A DNA stretch of 64,000 bases from Hydractinia symbiolongicarpus (Eukaryota; Cnidaria; Hydrozoa; Anthoathecata; Hydractiniidae), in assembly GCF_029227915.1 (NCBI RefSeq), contig NC_079882.1, forward strand, positions 17,374,501-17,438,500, in the 5' to 3' direction. Of this stretch, positions 59,641 to 64,000 are shown one piece after another (positions within the stretch are counted from its first letter, which is position 1; each line of letters begins with the position of its first letter). The notes below the pieces were generated by a model. It had not been told where the DNA came from. It ran no database searches and saw only the letters and a program-made list of their open reading frames with translations. Position numbers and translations under genes: made by a program.

Positions 59641-61389
59641 CATTGAGACTTGAAGGACTACGCCATTGGTAACCTGCGCAGACCGGTGAAACCACGTGAT
59701 TTACGTGTGAGGCCTTTATTAGACTGCAAAAGGCCATATTACAGCCTTTATAGGACTGTGCACGTATTTAAGAGTGTTGTAAGGCAACAGCGATAATGAA
59801 AACAACTTGAGACGTTGTAGCGCATTTAGACTGGAAGGAATAGTCCAATGGTAACCTGCGCAGACCGGTGAAACCATTTGATTTACGTGTGATGCCTTTA
59901 TTGGACCGCAAAAGGCCATATTACAGCCTTTACAGGACTGTGCACGTAGTTAAGAGTGTTGTAAAGCAACAGCGCTAATGAAAACGATTTGGGAGGTTGT
60001 AGCGCATTGAGACTGGAACGACTAGTCCAATGGTAACCTGCACAGGGAGATGGAATCACGTGATTTACGTGTGAGGCCTTTATTAGACTGCAAAAGACCA
60101 AATTACAGCCTTTATAGGACTGTGCACGTAGTTAAGAGTGTTGTAAGGCAACGGCGGTAATGAAAACGACTTGGGACGTTGTAGCGCATTGAGACTGGAA
60201 GGACTAGGTCAATGGTCACCTGCACAGACCGGTGAAACCACGTGATTAACGTGTGAGGCCTTTATTAGACTGCAAAGGGCCATATTGCAGCCTTTATAGG
60301 ACAGTGCACGTAGTTAAGAGTGTCTTAAGGCAACGGCGCTAATGAAAACGACTTGGGACGTTGTAGCGCATTGAGACTGTAAGGACTAGGCCAATGGTAA
60401 CCTACGCCGACAGGTGAAACCGCGTGATTTACGTGTGAGGCCTTTATTAGACTGCAAAAGGCCATATTACAGCCTTTATAGGACTGTGCACGTAGTTAAG
60501 AGTGTTGTAAAGCAACGGCGCCAATGAAAACGACTTGGGACGTTGTAGCGCATTGAGACTGTAAGGACTAGGCCAATGGTAACCTGAGCAGACAGGTTAA
60601 ACCACGTGATTTACGTGTGAGGCCTTTATTAGACTGCAAAAGGCCATATTACAGCCTTTATAGGACTGTGCACGTAGTTAAGAGTGTTGTAAAGCAATTA
60701 CGCTAATGAAAACGACTTGGGACGTTGTAGCACATGGAGACTGGAAGGACTAGACCAATGGTAACCTGTGCAGGCAGGTGAAACCACGTGATTTGCGTAT
60801 GAAGCCTTTACTAGACTGCAAAAGGCCAAATTACAGCCTTTATAGGACTGTGCACGTAGTTAAGAGTGTTGTAAGGCAACGGCGCTAATGAAAACGACTT
60901 GGGACGTTGTAGCGCATTCAAATTGGAAGGACTAGGCCAATGGTAACCTGCGCAGACCGGTGAAACCACGTGATTTACGTGTGAGGCCTTTATTAGACTG
61001 CAAAAGGCCATATTACAGCCTTTATAGGACTGTGCAGGTAGTTAAGAGTGTTCTAAGGCCACGGCGCTAAGGAAAACGACTTGGAACGTTGTAGTGCATT
61101 GGGACTGGAAGGAATAGTCCAATGGTAACCTGCGCAGGCAGATGGAACCACGTGATTTACGTGTGAGGACTTTATTAGACTGCAAAAGGCCATATTACAG
61201 CCTTTATAGGACTGGGCACGTAGTTAAGAGTGTTGTAAAGCAACGGTGCCAATGAAAACGACTTGGGACGTTGTAGCGCATTGAGACTGTAAGGACTAGG
61301 CCAATGGTAACCTGCGCAGACAGGTGAAACCACGTGATTTACGTGTGAGGCCTTTATTAGACTGCAAAGGGCCATATTACAGCCTTTAT
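58944..61389 (+). repeat. Copy of 37,860-40,305 (offset 21,084)
   Basis: Monomer order matches 37,860-40,305, including the GGAATCACG marker (60,053) and the GGACGAAG monomer (59,577). Private changes include GTGATGCCTTTATTGGACCG at 59,889 and GGGCACG in place of GTGCACG at 61,214. It ends in a chimeric monomer at 61,341-61,368 that removes three monomers relative to the 38.6-41.8 kb copy. Confidence 0.85.
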
Positions 61390-63051
61390 AGGACAGTGCA
61401 CGTAGTTCAAAGTGTCTTAAGGCAACGGCGCTAATGAAAACGACTTGGGACGTTGTAGCGCATTGAGACTGTAAGGACTAGGCCAATGGTAACCTACGCC
61501 GACAGGTGAAACCCCGTGATTTACGTGTGAGGCCTTTATTAGACTGCAAAAGGCCATATTACAGCCTTTATAGGACTGTGCACGTAGTTAAGAGTGTTCT
61601 AAGGCAACTTCGCCAATGAAGACGACTTGGAGCGTTGTAGTGCATTGAGACTGGAAGGAATAGTCCAATGGTAACCTGCGCAGGCAGATGGAACCAGGTG
61701 ATTTACGTGTGAGGCTTTTATTAGACTGCTAAAGGCCATATTACAGCCTTTATAGGACTGTGCACGTAAGAGTTTAGAGTGTTGTAAAGCAATGGCGTTA
61801 ATGAAAACGACTTGGGACGTTGTAGCGCATTGAGACTGTAAGGACTAGACCAATGGTAACCTGCGCAGACTGCAAAAGGCCATATTACAGCCTTTATAGG
61901 ACTGTGCAAGTATTTAAGAGTGTTGTAAGGCAACAGCGATAATGAAAACGACTTGAGACGTTGTAGCGCATTTAGACTGGAAGGAATAGTCCAATGGTAA
62001 CCTGCGCAGACCGGTGAAACCACGTCATTAACGTGTGAGGCCTTTATTAGACTGCAAAAGGCCAAATTACAGCCTTTATAGGACTGTGAACGTAGTTAAG
62101 AGTGTTGTAAGGCAACGGCGCTAATGAAAGCGACTTGGGACGTTGCAGCGCATTGAGACTGGAAGGACTAGGTCAATGGTGACCTGCGCAGACCTGTGAA
62201 ACCACGTGATTAACGTGTGAGGCCTTTACTAGACTGCAAAGGGCCATATTACAGCCTTTATAGGACTGTGCACGTAGTTAAGAGTGTCTTAAGGCAACGG
62301 CGCAAATGAAAGCGACTTGAGACGTTGTAGCACATTGAGACTGGAAGGATTAGGCCAATGGTAACCTGCGCAGGCATGTGAAACCACGTGATTTACGTGT
62401 GAAGCCTTTATTAGACTGCAAAAGGCCATATTACAGCCTTTATACGACTGTGCGCGTAGTTAAGAGTGCTGTAAAGCAACGGCGCCAATGAAAACGACTT
62501 GGGACGTTGTGGCGCATTGAGACTGTAAGGACTAGGCCAATGGAAACCTGCGCAGACAGGTGAAACCACGTGATTTACGCGTGAGGGCTTTATTAGACTG
62601 CAAAAGGCCATATTACAGCCTTTATGGGACTGTGCACGTAGTTAAGAGTGTTCTAAGGCAACTTTGTCAATGAAAACGACTTGGGACGTTGTAGCGCATT
62701 GAGACTGTAAGGACTAGGCCAATGGTAACCTATGCAGACAGGTGAAACCACGTGATTTACGTGTGAGGCCTTTATTAGACTGCAAAAGGCCATATTACAG
62801 CCTTTATAGGACTGTGGACGAAGTTAGGAGTGTTCTAAGGCAACGGCGCTAATGAAAACGACTTGGGACGTTGTAGCGCATTGAGACTGGAAGGACTACG
62901 CCAATGGTAACCTGCGCAGACCGGTGAAACCACGTGATTTACGTGTGAGGCCTTTATTAGACTGCAAAAGGCCACATTACAGCCTTTATAGGACTGTGCA
63001 CGTATTTAAGAGTGTTGTAAGACAACAGCGATAATGAAAACAACTTGAGAC
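61369..63051 (+). repeat. Continuation of module M3 and third copy of M4
   Basis: From 61,369 to about 62,308 the sequence follows 40,824-41,770 (offset 20,539-20,545), including the third 141-bp monomer (joint at 61,867-61,873). From 61,721 it also follows 8,807-10,137 at an offset of 52,914, with the TGCGCGTAG marker at 62,450. After 63,051 the monomer type jumps by one position through a crossover. Confidence 0.85.
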
Positions 63052-63064
63052 GTTGTAGCGCATT

Positions 63065-64000
63065 GAGACTGGAACGACTAGTCCAATGGTAACCTGCACA
63101 GGCAGATGGAACCACGTGATTTACGTGTGAGGCCTCTATTAGACTGCAAAAGGCCAAATAACAGCCTTTATAGGACTGTGCAGGTAGTTAAGAGTGTTCT
63201 AAGGCCACGGCGCTAAGGAAAACCACTTGGAACGTTGTAGTGCATTGAGACTGGAAGGAATAGTCCAATGGTAACCTGCGCAGGCAGATGGAACCACGTG
63301 ATTTACGTGTGAGGACTTTAATATACTGCAAAAGGCCATATTTCAGCCTTTAAAGGACTGTGCACGTAGTTAAGAGTGTTGTAAAGCAACGGCGCCAATG
63401 AAAACGACTTGGGACGTTGTAGCGCATTGAGACTGTAAGGACTAGGCCAATGGTAACCTGTGCAGACAGGTGAAACCACGTGATTTACGTGTGAGGCCTT
63501 TATTAGACTGCAAAAGGCCATATTACAGCCTTTATAGGACTGTGCACGTAGTTAAGAGTGTTCTAAGGCAACTTCGCCAATGCAAACGACCTGGGACGTT
63601 GTAGTGCATTGAGACTGGAAGGAATAGTCCAATGGTAACCTGCGCAGGCAGATGGAACCACGTGATTTACGTGTGAGGCTTTTATTAGACTGCAAAAGGC
63701 CATATTACGGCCTTTATAGGACTGTGCACGTAGTTAAGAGTGTTGTAAAGCAATGGCGCTAATGAAAAAGACTTGGGACGTTGTAGCACATGGAGACTGG
63801 AAGGACTAGACCAATGGTAACCTGCGCAGGCAGGTGAAACCACGTGATTTACGTATGAAGCTTTTACTAGACTGCAAAAGTCCAAACTACAGCCTTTATA
63901 GGACTGTGCACGTAGTTAAGAGTGTTGTAAGGCAACGGCGCTAATGAAAACGACTTGGGACGTTGTAGCGCATTCAAATTGGAAGAACTAGGCCAATGGT
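63065..64000 (+). repeat. Return to 19-mer-type monomers at the right edge
   Basis: From 63,065 the order equals 45,623-46,070 and 46,880-47,640 style monomers of the 19-mer HOR: the CCTCTATTAG monomer, CATATTTCAGCC (63,340), the TTCGCCAATGCAAACGACC monomer, ATTACGGCC (63,705) and AAAGTCCAAACTAC (63,878). The window stops inside a monomer, so the array continues to the right. Confidence 0.85.

Larger units (their letters stand above)
1..64000 (+). repeat. 182-bp satellite DNA array filling the whole window
   Basis: The entire window is built from one ~182-bp unit repeated head to tail about 351 times, with both edges inside the array. Conserved landmarks recur every ~182 bp from end to end: TTAGACTGCAAAAGG, CCTTTATAGGACTGTG, CGACTTGGGACGTTGTAG and CCACGTGATTTACGTG. 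All monomers read in the same direction; I found no inverted monomer, inserted mobile element or unique spacer. Established knowledge: long arrays of 150-210-bp monomers with higher-order repeats are typical of eukaryotic centromeric or pericentromeric heterochromatin. The centromere assignment here is inference. I do not recognise the family and cannot name the organism. Confidence 0.98.

Noticed and set aside
1-64000. CENP-B box
   Set aside because: I looked for TTCG-N4-A-N2-CGGG on both strands. TTCGCCAATGAAAACG monomers start correctly but lack the A and the CGGG half.
1-64000. CRISPR array
   Set aside because: The repeated unit is 182 bp with no short repeat plus unique spacer pattern, and no cas-like gene is present.
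1-64000. tRNA-derived SINE or pol III promoter in the monomer
   Set aside because: No GGTTCGANTCC-like B box, no A-rich tail and no target-site duplications.
1-64000. Primate alpha satellite or Arabidopsis CEN180
   Set aside because: The monomer length and conserved motifs do not agree with what I know of either family; similarity is only in general size.
1-64000. Telomeric or interstitial telomeric repeats
   Set aside because: No TTAGGG, TTTAGGG or TTAGG runs on either strand; TTAGACTG is part of the satellite.

Overview
The whole 64 kb window is one uninterrupted, head-to-tail tandem satellite array. I see no protein-coding gene, no tRNA or rRNA gene, no transposon, no CRISPR array and no unique flanking DNA. 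The basic unit is 182 bp (83 G+C of 182 in the reference monomer at 25,895-26,076, 45.6 %), giving about 351 monomers, all in the same orientation. A long ~180-bp satellite with multi-monomer higher-order repeats (HORs), and no gene for 64 kb, indicates a eukaryotic heterochromatic locus, most plausibly centromeric or pericentromeric. I do not recognise the monomer family, so I name no species. It is not the 171-bp primate alpha satellite, and I find no CENP-B box.

The interest lies in the layering of repeats. Monomers fall into recurrent sequence types, best told apart by a variable ~17-bp segment, and these types recur in ordered blocks. Left to right: 1-9.4 kb is a mosaic with repeated 4-14-monomer modules; 10.2-16.6 kb is a 12-monomer HOR (2,187 bp, about three copies); 15.6-18.8 kb is a 5-monomer HOR (913 bp); 18.8-24 kb is a more diverged mosaic; 24-35.5 kb is a highly uniform domain with 7-, 8- and 19-monomer spacings, all exact multiples of 182; 35.6-38.8 kb is a copy of the left-hand module carrying a fresh 6-monomer (1,092 bp) tandem duplication; 38.6-41.8 kb is a long-range copy of 6.2-9.4 kb; 45.15-58.4 kb is a 19-monomer HOR (3,461 bp) with three full and two truncated copies; 58.1-61.4 kb and 61.7-63.1 kb are further copies of the left-hand modules, before D-domain sequence resumes at the right edge.

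Several recombination scars can be placed to within a few to a few tens of bases: chimeric monomers from unequal crossing-over at 12,356-12,358, 37,659-37,663, 53,189-53,205, 61,341-61,368 and 63,052-63,064, and a possible short conversion tract at 12,934-12,946. Rare length variants (141, 166, 178, 181, 183 and 185 bp) act as lineage markers.

Each ordinary monomer carries a short dyad around CACGTG (on the minus strand an exact match to the yeast CDEI consensus), three arms that can form two mutually exclusive hairpins, and a recurrent 66-codon minus-strand ORF that I regard as a by-product of the repeat. I found no undescribed protein system. The best candidates for follow-up are the array's evolutionary structure and the dyad/hairpin content of the monomer.
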